Source of the DNA: Synergistes sp.
GTDB taxonomy: Bacteria; Synergistota; Synergistia; Synergistales; Synergistaceae
Assembly (NCBI GenBank): GCA_016288355.1
Contig: JAEEYY010000009.1
Location: 1 to 17,865, forward strand
DNA: 17,865 nt
Reading direction: 5' to 3'
The notes beneath the pieces were generated by a model. It was not told where the DNA came from. It saw only the letters and a list, made by a program, of their open reading frames with translations, and searched no databases. Shown piece by piece: positions 5,166 through 13,305 of this stretch. Numbering within the stretch: position 1 is the first letter of the stretch; each line of letters begins with the position of its first letter. Both the position numbers and the translations under genes were made by a program.

Positions 5166-6221
5166 ATGAAGAAAAAAGTTTACCTGACTCTCTCCGACGG
5201 CTCCGTTTGGGAAGGGCGCGGCAATATCGCTTCTCCCGTCGAAGGAGAAGCCGTGTTCACGACGGCTTCCTGCGGCTACCCGCAGACTTTGACGGACCCT
5301 TCGTATAACGGCCAGATCATAGTTTTCGCCTTTCCGCCGATAGGTATTTACGGAATCGACAAAGAGAGACTGGAGAGCCGAAGAGTCTGGGCGCGTGCCG
5401 TCGTCATGACCTGCCTTGACGAAACAGAAAAGGGACGTTTTGAAACTCTGCACTCATGGATGGAGGAGATGGGCTGTCCCGTTATTTCAGATGTTGACAC
5501 CAGAGGGCTTATACTCAGGATACGCAGCTGCGGCTCTATGATGGGGCGCATCGCAGAAACTGCCTGTCCCCCCGTGAGCACCGCGCTGCCCGATACGCTG
5601 GTATCGGAGGCTTCATGCAAAGAAACCGAAAGTTACGGCAGCGGAGATATTACCATCGCGCTGATGGACTACGGCGTAAAGGAAAACATAATCCGCAGCC
5701 TGCTTAGGCGCGGCTGCCGCGTTATCCGCTTCCCAAACGGAACTGCCGCGGAAGAGGTCATAGGCTCCGGTGCTGACGGCATCCTGCTTTCGAACGGTCC
5801 CGGCGACCCTGCCGTTCTGGATTTCGAGGCAGAGCAGATCTCAAAGATGATTGGCAAAAAACCGCTGCTCGGCATCTGTCTCGGCAATCAGCTTCTGGCG
5901 CGTGCCTGCGGCGCTTCGACAAAAAAGCTGTCATTCGGGCACAGGGGGGCAAACCAGCCGGTACTGGAGCTCGCTACGGGGCGCGGGATCATCACGAGCC
6001 AGAACCATCAATACGCTGTCGATGAGAATTCTCTTTCAGGAACGGATCTTGAAGTGGCATACAGCCATCTCGGAGACGGTACGGTAGAAGGACTCCGGCA
6101 CCGCAGGTACGACGCGGTCTCGGTACAGTTCCATCCTGAGGCCTCACCAGGCCCCGAGGATGCGTCATATATTTTCGACAACTTCGTTACCCGCGTCAGG
6201 ACAGGGAAAGGCGGACGGTAA
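5166..6221 (+). CDS. carA: Carbamoyl-phosphate synthase small subunit (glutamine amidotransferase)
   Basis: Hydrolyses glutamine and passes ammonia to CarB for carbamoyl phosphate, the precursor of arginine and pyrimidines. The 351-residue protein has the N-terminal CarA domain (EGEAVFTTASCGYPQTLTDPSYNGQI, about 27-51) and a C-terminal class I amidotransferase domain: ILLSNGPGDP (206-215), LLGICLGNQLLA with nucleophile Cys238, HRGANQPV (259-266), and QFHPEASPGPED with His323 and Glu325. The catalytic triad is complete. Slightly shorter than the E. coli protein (about 380 residues). The ribosome binding site GAAGGAG lies 8 nt before the ATG. CarB begins 5 nt after the stop, so the pair is co-transcribed from the promoter at 5048. 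Confidence 0.97.
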   Translation: MKKKVYLTLSDGSVWEGRGNIASPVEGEAVFTTASCGYPQTLTDPSYNGQIIVFAFPPIGIYGIDKERLESRRVWARAVVMTCLDETEKGRFETLHSWMEEMGCPVISDVDTRGLILRIRSCGSMMGRIAETACPPVSTALPDTLVSEASCKETESYGSGDITIALMDYGVKENIIRSLLRRGCRVIRFPNGTAAEEVIGSGADGILLSNGPGDPAVLDFEAEQISKMIGKKPLLGICLGNQLLARACGASTKKLSFGHRGANQPVLELATGRGIITSQNHQYAVDENSLSGTDLEVAYSHLGDGTVEGLRHRRYDAVSVQFHPEASPGPEDASYIFDNFVTRVRTGKGGR

Positions 6222-6226
6222 GCGCT

Positions 6227-9200
6227 ATGAGGGATTATACGATAAACAGTGTTCTTGTGCTGGGCTCCGGCCCGATAAAGATAGGACAGGCTGCCGAGTT
6301 CGACTACGCAGGGACTCAGGCGTGCCGCGCTCTGAAGGAAGAGGGCTGCTCGGTAATACTGCTCAACAGCAACCCGGCGACGATACAGACCGACAGCTCG
6401 GTAGCCGACCACGTATATATACGCCCGCTGCTTCCTCATGTAGTTGAGGAAATACTGAGAAAACATCACCCCGACGGCGTCGTCGCAACGCTCGGAGGAC
6501 AGACCGGTCTCAATCTGTGCATGGAATGCGAAAGACAGGGTATGTGGAAGCGATACAAATGCAGGGTGCTTGGCACTCAGCCGGCCGCGATAGAGAGGGC
6601 GGAAGCGCGCGAACCCTTCCGGCGCGCGATGCTGGAGGCCGGGCAGCCTATTATAGCAAGCAGAGGCATATCTTCGGTCGCCGGAGCGCAGGAGTTCGCG
6701 CTTCACAACCCGCTGCCGCTTATCCTGCGCCCTGATTTCACTCTTGGTGGGTCGGGCAATTCGGTAGTAAGGAACATAGAGAACCTGGTGGTCCAGACAG
6801 AAGACGCCCTTGCCGCGTCGCCGGCAGGACGGGCGCTGATAGAGAGATATCTTGAGGGCTGGCATGAGATAGAGATCGAAGTAGTGCGCGACAGCGCGGG
6901 AAACGCGCTGGCCGTATGCGGCATGGAAAACATAGACCCGATGGGCGTGCATACCGGAGACTCCGTCGTCGTATCGCCCACGCTGACTCTGACTGACAAA
7001 GAGTGGCAGATGCTGCGCAGCGCGGCTCTGAAGATAGTTGACGTGCTTGATATACGCGGAGCATGCAACGTGCAGTTCGCTCTTGCGCATGACGGTTCCG
7101 AATATAACGTCATAGAAGTAAACCCTCGCGCAAGCCGTTCCAGTGCGCTCGCAAGCAAAGCTACCGGATACCCTATCGCCCGCATGGCCGCAAAAATAGC
7201 GCTTGGCCTGAACCTGACAGAAATGCCCAATCCGGTGACGGGGGCCGGCAGCGCGCTCTCCGAACCGGCGCTGGACTACGTAGCGGTAAAGGTGCCTTCC
7301 TGGCCTTTCGACTCCTTCCCCCAGGCGGACCCCTCTCTCGGCCCGCGCATGAAGGCCACCGGAGAAGTCCTGGCCATAGGCGCAAATTTTGCTCAGGGGA
7401 TAGTTAAGGCTTACCGTTCCATATCCCGCGGGCACACACTGCCGGACCGTAAGATGCGCAGCTGGGAGACGCGCCGTCTCTGGGAGCAGGTCAACACTCC
7501 GACCAATCTGCGGCTCGAAGCAATTACGGAGCTTCTGAGGCGCAGCTCGGCGACGGTAGACGAGATAGCCGCAAAAACACATATACGCAGATACTTCATA
7601 GAGCAGCTGAACGAGATACAGCTTGCCGAAAAGTATCTTGAGGAAGACGGCATCGTAAACGGCAACGCGGCGTCAGCCGCGAAAAAGGGCTTCACGGTGA
7701 GCCGGATAGCAGAAGCCGCCGACATATCGAAGGAAGAAGCAGCACGCATAGTCGAAGAGGAAAAATGTACCGCCGGCTACCGTGAGGTAGACGGATGCGC
7801 GGGCGAGTTCCCGTCCGGCTCCGGCTATTACTACGGCGCAGCCGGGACAGGAGACGATCCGTACGAACAGTGCAGCGGCGGCATCGCGGTCATAGGATCG
7901 GGCGCGATAAGGATAGCTCAGGGAGTCGAGTTCGACTACTGCTGCGTCAAGGCCGTGGAAGCACTGCGCCGCAGGGGGATACGCGCGATAATGATAAACG
8001 TGAACCCGGAAACGGTCAGCACGGACCACGACATTTCCGACGCTCTTTACCTTGAGCCGCTGACTGTTGACGACGTAATGCCTGTACTTAAGCGTGAAGA
8101 GGCAAGAGGCATATTCGCATGTTTCGGCGGGCAGACCTCCCTCCGCCTCGGACTTGACCTCGCGGAGGAGGGAGTCAAACTGTTCGGTCCTGACGCCGGG
8201 GTCATCGACGCCGCCGAGGACCGCGGAAAATTTTCGCGTCTGCTCGCAAAGATAGGCCTTCCGGAGCCGGAAGGCACCGACGCCGCCTCTGTTGAAGAGG
8301 CGTGCGGGATAGGCCGCCGCCTGGGCTACCCGCTTATGGTGCGCCCGAGCTTTGTTATCGGCGGAGTCGCGATGAGAGTGGTATACAACGAGAGCTCGCT
8401 GGTCTCCGTATTGAGCGAAGCCTTCGAAGCGGTGCCGGGACAAAAGGTGATGATAGACCGCTTCATCGCAGGGCGTGAATTTGAGTGCGACGCGGTGTGC
8501 GACGGAGAGGATGTGCTGATTCCGGGAATATTTGAGCACATAGACCCGTCAGGGATACATTCCGGCGATTCGATAGCGGTATTTCCCAGCTATTCGCTGA
8601 CGCGCGAACAGCAGAACAGCGTCCTGGATTTTGTCCGCACGATATCAAAAGAGCTGAACGTGCGCGGTCTGCTGAACATACAGTTCGTTCTGAGCGGCGG
8701 GGTCTTCTGGATCATAGAGGCAAATCCGAGGGCAAGCCGCACGGTTCCTATAGTAAGCAAGATATCAAAGCTCCCCGTGATAGACATGGCGGTAGGTATA
8801 GCCCTCGGGGAACGCCTTAAGGATATGCCTTACGGCACAGGCCTCTATGGCGGCACGGAGCAGTTCGGCGTGAAGGTCCCCGTCTTCTCCAACGACAAGC
8901 TGCCGGGTCTTGACCCCAAGCTGGGGCCGAGGATGATGTCCACGGGAGAAAGCCTTGGCGTTTCGGAAAATCTTGCCGACGCTATACTGGACGGGCTTAA
9001 GGGCTCAGGCTGGAACCCGCCTGAAGCCGGACGATTCCTGATGAGTATCGCTGACAGCGAGAAAGCCGACGCTATGCCGCTTGCATCGCAGTACAAGATG
9101 CTGGGCTGGGAAATAGAGGCAACAGAAGGGACCGCGGCATATCTTAAAAAATGGGGCATCGCGGTAAATGTGGCACACAGGGAGGATCTGGTGAAAAACC

Positions 9201-9376
9201 TGCATGCCGGCAGATGGGATCTTATACTGAATATCCCGGGCGGAAGCGAGAAACACATAACCGACGGTTCCGCTATAAGAAAGCATGCCTGCGCAGTCGG
9301 TATTCCCTGCCTTCACTCGATAGCGGCGGCGTGGGCCGTTGCGGCCGGGCTTGGCAAGAAAGAGAATCTTAACTGA
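6227..9376 (+). CDS. carB: Carbamoyl-phosphate synthase large subunit
   Basis: Makes carbamoyl phosphate from bicarbonate, ammonia (via CarA) and two ATP. The 1049-residue protein has the duplicated architecture: an N-terminal half (GSGPIKIGQAAEFDYAGTQA, about 13-32; LGGQTGLNL 89-97; RPDFTLGGSG 168-177; EVNPRASRSSALASKATG), an oligomerisation region (about 400-550), a second half (GSGAIRIAQGVEFDYCCVKA starting at 557; NPETVSTD; FGGQTSLRL; EANPRASRTVP), and a C-terminal MGS-like effector domain from about residue 940. Oddities: the usual GPxRIGQ of the second half is GAIRIAQ; the arginine equivalent to E. coli R715 is Val714 (GGVAM for GGRAM); the NTTSG-type effector loop is NIPGG. The catalytic-site acidic and asparagine residues seem otherwise kept. 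It is probably functional but divergent. A strong terminator follows. Confidence 0.96.
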   Translation: MRDYTINSVLVLGSGPIKIGQAAEFDYAGTQACRALKEEGCSVILLNSNPATIQTDSSVADHVYIRPLLPHVVEEILRKHHPDGVVATLGGQTGLNLCMECERQGMWKRYKCRVLGTQPAAIERAEAREPFRRAMLEAGQPIIASRGISSVAGAQEFALHNPLPLILRPDFTLGGSGNSVVRNIENLVVQTEDALAASPAGRALIERYLEGWHEIEIEVVRDSAGNALAVCGMENIDPMGVHTGDSVVVSPTLTLTDKEWQMLRSAALKIVDVLDIRGACNVQFALAHDGSEYNVIEVNPRASRSSALASKATGYPIARMAAKIALGLNLTEMPNPVTGAGSALSEPALDYVAVKVPSWPFDSFPQADPSLGPRMKATGEVLAIGANFAQGIVKAYRSISRGHTLPDRKMRSWETRRLWEQVNTPTNLRLEAITELLRRSSATVDEIAAKTHIRRYFIEQLNEIQLAEKYLEEDGIVNGNAASAAKKGFTVSRIAEAADISKEEAARIVEEEKCTAGYREVDGCAGEFPSGSGYYYGAAGTGDDPYEQCSGGIAVIGSGAIRIAQGVEFDYCCVKAVEALRRRGIRAIMINVNPETVSTDHDISDALYLEPLTVDDVMPVLKREEARGIFACFGGQTSLRLGLDLAEEGVKLFGPDAGVIDAAEDRGKFSRLLAKIGLPEPEGTDAASVEEACGIGRRLGYPLMVRPSFVIGGVAMRVVYNESSLVSVLSEAFEAVPGQKVMIDRFIAGREFECDAVCDGEDVLIPGIFEHIDPSGIHSGDSIAVFPSYSLTREQQNSVLDFVRTISKELNVRGLLNIQFVLSGGVFWIIEANPRASRTVPIVSKISKLPVIDMAVGIALGERLKDMPYGTGLYGGTEQFGVKVPVFSNDKLPGLDPKLGPRMMSTGESLGVSENLADAILDGLKGSGWNPPEAGRFLMSIADSEKADAMPLASQYKMLGWEIEATEGTAAYLKKWGIAVNVAHREDLVKNLHAGRWDLILNIPGGSEKHITDGSAIRKHACAVGIPCLHSIAAAWAVAAGLGKKENLN

Positions 9377-9391
9377 GAACTGTTTTGCATA

Positions 9392-9436
9392 CACGTGCGC
9401 GCCTTTATCCCGAATTCGGCGCGTACGTGTTTTTTT
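9392..9436 (+). terminator. Rho-independent terminator of carAB
   Basis: CACGTGCGCGCC (9392-9403) pairs with GGCGCGTACGTG (9418-9429), 12 bp with one G-T wobble, 14-nt loop, followed by T7. It starts 15 nt after the carB stop. Confidence 0.92.
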
Positions 9437-9484
9437 ACCCCGGAACTCCGGCTTTTAAACTTCGTTCCGTCTGCCGGCGGCGAC

Positions 9485-9562
9485 ACTATCTCATACAGAT
9501 TTTTTAATTTTTGATAGTATTTTTGCCATCCTATTCCATTTTTATTAAAAATGGCTTATTAT
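9485..9562 (+). promoter_or_regulatory. Regulatory region of the Lrp/AsnC-type gene with palindromic operator candidate
   Basis: CCATTTTTA-T-TAAAAATGG (9536-9554) is a perfect 9+1+9 palindrome ending 2 bp upstream of a -10-like TATTAT (9557-9562). A second, wider inverted repeat, ACTATC (9485-9490) and GATAGT (9513-9518), lies upstream. No good -35 box is visible at 17 bp, as expected for an activator- or autoregulated promoter. Lrp/AsnC proteins commonly bind their own promoters, so autoregulation is likely but inferred. Confidence 0.5.
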
Positions 9563-9615
9563 ACATGAGGATTTGTTTAAAAATCGTTTTTTATCGAATC
9601 TAAGGAGGAGTACCT

Positions 9616-10092
9616 ATGTTGGTAAGCAAACTTCTTGACGACATTGGAAGGGAAATTCTAAAGATACTCCAGGAAGACGGCAGAATCTCGTTCAACGAGC
9701 TCGGCCGTAAAGTAGGGCTTTCTTCACCGGCGGTCGCCGAGCGCGTGCGCAGAATGGAAGAAGCGGGAATCATTTTGGGTTACCGTGCCATAGTTGATCA
9801 GGCTCAGGTAGGCTACCCGATAACGGCATATATCCGTCTTTCGATACCGGTTTCATTTCTTGCCCAGGCCGACGGTCTGGCAAAGTCGATCCCGGAGGTC
9901 CTGGAATGCCATCACCTTACCGGCAGCGACGGCGTGATACTTAAGGTAATAGTTTCCTCGGTCGGGCATCTTGAGGAAGTTATAAGCAAGATGGGAAGCT
10001 GCGGCATGACCACCACGGCGATCGTCCTTTCCTCGCCCGTAACGTCACGGCCTATAGACCCGATAAGGCAGCAGGGTCAGGGACAGAACTAA
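9616..10092 (+). CDS. Lrp/AsnC-family transcriptional regulator
   Basis: A 158-residue feast/famine regulator. The N-terminal helix-turn-helix (LDDIGREILKILQEDGRISFNELGRKVGLSSPAVAERVRRMEEAGII, about 7-53) has the family's typical form, and the C-terminal RAM (amino-acid-binding) domain spans about 68-145, with the usual strand ITAYIRLSIP and V.ECHHLTGSDGVILKV, where the G-D loop is part of the ligand site. The members form octamers or dimers that sense amino acids and act on transport and metabolism genes. The ribosome binding site AAGGAGG is 8 nt before the ATG. It stands alone between carAB and gyrA and is probably autoregulated. The C-terminal tail (SRPIDPIRQQGQGQN) is Gln-rich and probably disordered. 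Its effector and targets are unknown. Confidence 0.93.
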   Translation: MLVSKLLDDIGREILKILQEDGRISFNELGRKVGLSSPAVAERVRRMEEAGIILGYRAIVDQAQVGYPITAYIRLSIPVSFLAQADGLAKSIPEVLECHHLTGSDGVILKVIVSSVGHLEEVISKMGSCGMTTTAIVLSSPVTSRPIDPIRQQGQGQN

Positions 10093-10099
10093 CGGCGCA

Positions 10100-10128
10100 T
10101 TACATCGTACGGGCAGTTATGATACAAT
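10100..10128 (+). promoter_or_regulatory. Candidate promoter for the gyrA operon
   Basis: TTACAT (10100-10105) and TACAAT (10123-10128) are 17 bp apart; TATGAT (10118-10123) overlaps as an alternative -10. The match to consensus at -35 is weak. It is the only promoter-like pair between the Lrp-type gene and gyrA. Confidence 0.35.
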
Positions 10129-10146
10129 AATATCAGATTGAAACAC

Positions 10147-10165
10147 AGCGGCGTCGATCGCCGCT
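10147..10165 (+). terminator. GC-rich hairpin between the Lrp-type gene and gyrA
   Basis: AGCGGCG (10147-10153) and CGCCGCT (10159-10165) form a perfect 7-bp stem with a 5-nt loop, followed by TTATTGTT. It could terminate the Lrp-type transcript, although the T-tract is weak. If the candidate gyrA promoter is used, the hairpin would lie at the very 5' end of the gyrA mRNA. Confidence 0.45.
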
Positions 10166-10212
10166 TTATTGTTGAAAAAATCCCGCCCTCAGGCATTACG
10201 GAGGCAAAAATT

Positions 10213-12672
10213 ATGAATCACGACAACAAGCAGGGCAATCTCTTTGAGATAAACAAGGTAATACCTCTGCCGCTGGAGAGCGAAATAAAGCAAAGCTACC
10301 TGAATTACGCGATGAGCGTTATCATCGGGCGCGCACTGCCTGATGCAAGAGACGGGCTGAAGCCGGTCCAGAGACGCGTTCTTTACGCGATGCTCGAGCT
10401 CGGTGTGCGTCATACACAGCCATTCAAAAAATCAGCCCGTATCGTCGGAGAGACGATGGGTAAATATCATCCGCACGGAGATGCCGCGATATACGATACG
10501 ATGGCCCGCATGTCCCAGGACTTCAGTATGCGCTATCAGCTCGTGGACGGGCAGGGAAACTTCGGGTCGATAGACGGAGATCCTCCCGCAGCCATGCGTT
10601 ACACCGAAGCAAGGCTGCATGCGATGGGCGAAGAGATGCTGGCGGATATAAACGAAGAAACGGTGGACTGGGGACCCAACTTTGATGAATCCCTGCAGGA
10701 GCCTCTTGTTCTGCCATCGCGGATACCTAATCTTCTTGTCAACGGGACCACCGGCATAGCCGTCGGAATGGCGACCAATATGCCGCCGCACAACTTAGGC
10801 GAAGCGGTCGACGTCTGCTGCGCGATACTTGACAACCCGGACATAGAGCTCGGCGAACTGATGAATCTGATGCCGGGACCGGATTTTCCCACCGGAGGCA
10901 TCATCCTCGGGCGCGAAGGCATAATAGATGCATACCGCACCGGGCGCGGCCGCATCATCATACGCGGACGTGCGGAAGTGGAAGAGGGGCGCAAAGGCAG
11001 GCGCTCGATAATAATCACCGAGATCCCGTATATGGTCAACAAGACAAACTTTATCGAGACCGTAGCCAAAGGCGTACAGAGCGGAATGCTTGACGGCATA
11101 TCCGATCTGCGCGACGAATCCGACAGAAAGGGAATGCGCATCGTCGTCGAGCTGCAGCGTGACGCAGACCCGAGCCTCGTGCTGCGCCAGCTCTATACAC
11201 GCACACAGCTGCAGAGCACGTTCGGCGTGATAAACCTTGCAGTTTTAAACGGTGAGACAAAAGAACTGCCGCTGAAAGATCTGGTGCTTGTATTCCTTAA
11301 CCACCGCCGCGACGTCGTGCGCAGGCGCACCGAGTTCCGTCTGCGCAAGGCGGAGGAGCGCCGCCATATCGTCGAAGGGCTGCTGCGCGCACTCGATATG
11401 ATCGACAGGGTAATAAGCATAATCAGATCTTCCGAAAACGCACCGGCCGCCCGCGCCGCCCTGACCGCAGAGCTGGAGTTCAGCGAGATACAGGCTCAGG
11501 CGATACTGGACATGCGCCTGCAGCGGCTGACCGGGCTGGAACGTGAAAAGCTGGACGCGGAGCTTGCACAGCTGCTGATGGATATCGAACGCTACAACAG
11601 CATACTTTCAAGCCCGTTTATACTTGATTCGGTAATAAAAGATGAACTGAACGAGGTAAAAAAGACTTTCGCGGACAAGCGCCGCACCGATATCGAAGCG
11701 GCTGCGGAAGAAGTTGCGGACGAGGATCTTATACCGGAGGAAGATATCGTCGTAGCGCTCTCCCGCGACGGTTATATACGCCGCATGCCGCTGCAGGACT
11801 ACAGGGTGCAGCAGAGGGGCGGCAAGGGCGTCAAAGGCGTATCCACAAAAGCCGAAGACGTGATATCGCTGATAACCACAAGCACCACGCACAGGACCCT
11901 TTATTTCTTCACCAGCAAGGGGCGCGTTTTCGGCGTGCGCGGCTTCTCGCTGCCTGAACCGAAGACCGGGAAAGGCAAGCTGGTAGGCACGATAATCACT
12001 CTTGAAAAGGATGAAAAGGTAGTTGCCGTAAAGGACAGCAACCTTGACGGTGCAAAATTCATATTCTTCGTGACCAGGCAGGGAACGGCAAAGCGTCTGC
12101 CGGTAGAAGAACTTGAAGGACTGACGCGCGCCGGACGCCGCGTTCTCGGCATATCCGAGGAAGACGACATCGCCCGTGTACGCTGCACGATGGGCGGCTG
12201 CGATCTGCTGCTGACCACCGCAAAGGGGCAGACTCTGCGCGTAAATGAGGAGGAATTCCGTCCTCAGGGGCGCCAGGCGCAGGGAATGCGCGGGATACGC
12301 CTTGAAGAGGGCGACACGGTAGTGGGCTGCGACGTTGTCACAGACGGCCGTCAGGTGCTCTTCATAAGCGAAGGCGGCATCGGCAAGCGCACGCCCTACA
12401 GCGAGTTCACGCAGCATCACAGGGGCGGCTACGGCGTTCGGGCCATGAAGCTGTCAGATAAGACCGGCGACCTGGTCGGAGCATGGGGCGTCCAGGAAGA
12501 TGAAGAGATTATAGTGATAACAAGCAGGGGAAGAATGGTCAGGATAGGAGCCGGAGAGATCTCATCGCTCTCCAGGAGCGCTACCGGCTATACGATAGTG
12601 GCGCTGGACAGCGGAGACAGCGTGGCGGATATAAGCATCGTCAAAAAAGATGACGCCATCGCAGAGGAATAA
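10213..12672 (+). CDS. gyrA: DNA gyrase subunit A
   Basis: The breakage-rejoining subunit of DNA gyrase, 819 residues (E. coli 875). The catalytic tyrosine is Tyr130 in PAAMRYTEARL. The N-terminal winged helix and tower domains (IGRALPDARDGLKPVQRR; KYHPHGD) are complete, the coiled coil follows (about 380-500), and the C-terminal beta-pinwheel begins near 505. The pinwheel carries the GyrA box as QQRGGKG (533-539; canonical QRRGGRG), which marks it as GyrA rather than ParC. In the quinolone-resistance region the residue equivalent to E. coli Ser83 is Ala91, while Asp95 (Asp87) is kept. The ATG at 10213 has GGAGG 8 nt upstream; the frame is open from 10138 but adds no family sequence. There is no long acidic C-terminal tail. 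It leads an operon with psd (3 nt gap) and pssA. Confidence 0.96.
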   Translation: MNHDNKQGNLFEINKVIPLPLESEIKQSYLNYAMSVIIGRALPDARDGLKPVQRRVLYAMLELGVRHTQPFKKSARIVGETMGKYHPHGDAAIYDTMARMSQDFSMRYQLVDGQGNFGSIDGDPPAAMRYTEARLHAMGEEMLADINEETVDWGPNFDESLQEPLVLPSRIPNLLVNGTTGIAVGMATNMPPHNLGEAVDVCCAILDNPDIELGELMNLMPGPDFPTGGIILGREGIIDAYRTGRGRIIIRGRAEVEEGRKGRRSIIITEIPYMVNKTNFIETVAKGVQSGMLDGISDLRDESDRKGMRIVVELQRDADPSLVLRQLYTRTQLQSTFGVINLAVLNGETKELPLKDLVLVFLNHRRDVVRRRTEFRLRKAEERRHIVEGLLRALDMIDRVISIIRSSENAPAARAALTAELEFSEIQAQAILDMRLQRLTGLEREKLDAELAQLLMDIERYNSILSSPFILDSVIKDELNEVKKTFADKRRTDIEAAAEEVADEDLIPEEDIVVALSRDGYIRRMPLQDYRVQQRGGKGVKGVSTKAEDVISLITTSTTHRTLYFFTSKGRVFGVRGFSLPEPKTGKGKLVGTIITLEKDEKVVAVKDSNLDGAKFIFFVTRQGTAKRLPVEELEGLTRAGRRVLGISEEDDIARVRCTMGGCDLLLTTAKGQTLRVNEEEFRPQGRQAQGMRGIRLEEGDTVVGCDVVTDGRQVLFISEGGIGKRTPYSEFTQHHRGGYGVRAMKLSDKTGDLVGAWGVQEDEEIIVITSRGRMVRIGAGEISSLSRSATGYTIVALDSGDSVADISIVKKDDAIAEE

Positions 12673-12675
12673 ATA

Positions 12676-13305
12676 ATGAAGACGGCACGCGACGGATATC
12701 CGATGCTTGGCGCACTGGCCTTTATGACAGTCGGCGGGGCGCTGATATCTCCGTATATATCCGTCTGCCTTGCTGTTCTCTTTTGTTTCGTGCTCTGGTT
12801 CTTCCGCGACCCGGAGAGGTCGCCGGAACGAGATCTTAAGGAGGGGGACTTCCTCAGCCCGGCCGACGGAAAGGTCGTGGAGATAGAGGAGAGCTGTCAT
12901 GAATATACGGGGCGCGCCGTTAAGATCGGTATATTCATGAACGGCTTTGACGTACATGTAAACCGTTTCCCGACTGAAGGCGTAGTGGAATACACAAAAT
13001 ACGTGCCCGGCAAAAAATGGTTTGCCATAGCTCCCAAGGCCTCCGAGGAAAATGAACGTTTTTATGTGGGGGCCAAATGCGCATTCGGGAAATTTCTCCT
13101 TGTTCAGATAGCCGGCATCATGGCAAGAAGGATAGCCCCGAGAGTAAAAGTGAATGATATCGTGCCGGCCGGCGGAAGATATGGTATGATTAAGCTGGGG
13201 TCGAAGGTCGATATTTACCTTCCTCCAGATATCGCGCCCAATGTCAGGATAGGGGACCGTGTCATTGCCGGTCATACGATAATAGGAGTGTATAAAGGGG
13301 CATGA
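12676..13305 (+). CDS. psd: Phosphatidylserine decarboxylase proenzyme, short type
   Basis: Converts phosphatidylserine to phosphatidylethanolamine at the cytoplasmic membrane. The 209-residue protein is of the short (Bacillus/archaeal-type) class: an N-terminal membrane anchor (about 10-42), SPADGKV (61-67), NGFDVHVNRFPTEG with a conserved His (94), and LGS (174-176) in GMIKLGSKVDIYLP, where self-cleavage between Gly175 and Ser176 generates the pyruvoyl cofactor. It starts 3 nt after gyrA's stop, with GAGGAA in the gyrA end as ribosome binding site, and overlaps pssA by 4 bp (ATGA), indicating translational coupling. It acts directly on the product of the neighbouring gene. Confidence 0.95.
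   Translation: MKTARDGYPMLGALAFMTVGGALISPYISVCLAVLFCFVLWFFRDPERSPERDLKEGDFLSPADGKVVEIEESCHEYTGRAVKIGIFMNGFDVHVNRFPTEGVVEYTKYVPGKKWFAIAPKASEENERFYVGAKCAFGKFLLVQIAGIMARRIAPRVKVNDIVPAGGRYGMIKLGSKVDIYLPPDIAPNVRIGDRVIAGHTIIGVYKGA

Noticed and set aside
6008..7582. Minus-strand ORF of 524 codons opposite carA/carB
   Set aside because: Long antisense frames are common opposite GC-rich genes with this codon usage; the plus-strand frames are unambiguous CarA and CarB.
11608..12420. Minus-strand ORF of 270 codons opposite gyrA
   Set aside because: Shadow frame; gyrA covers it with conserved pinwheel repeats.
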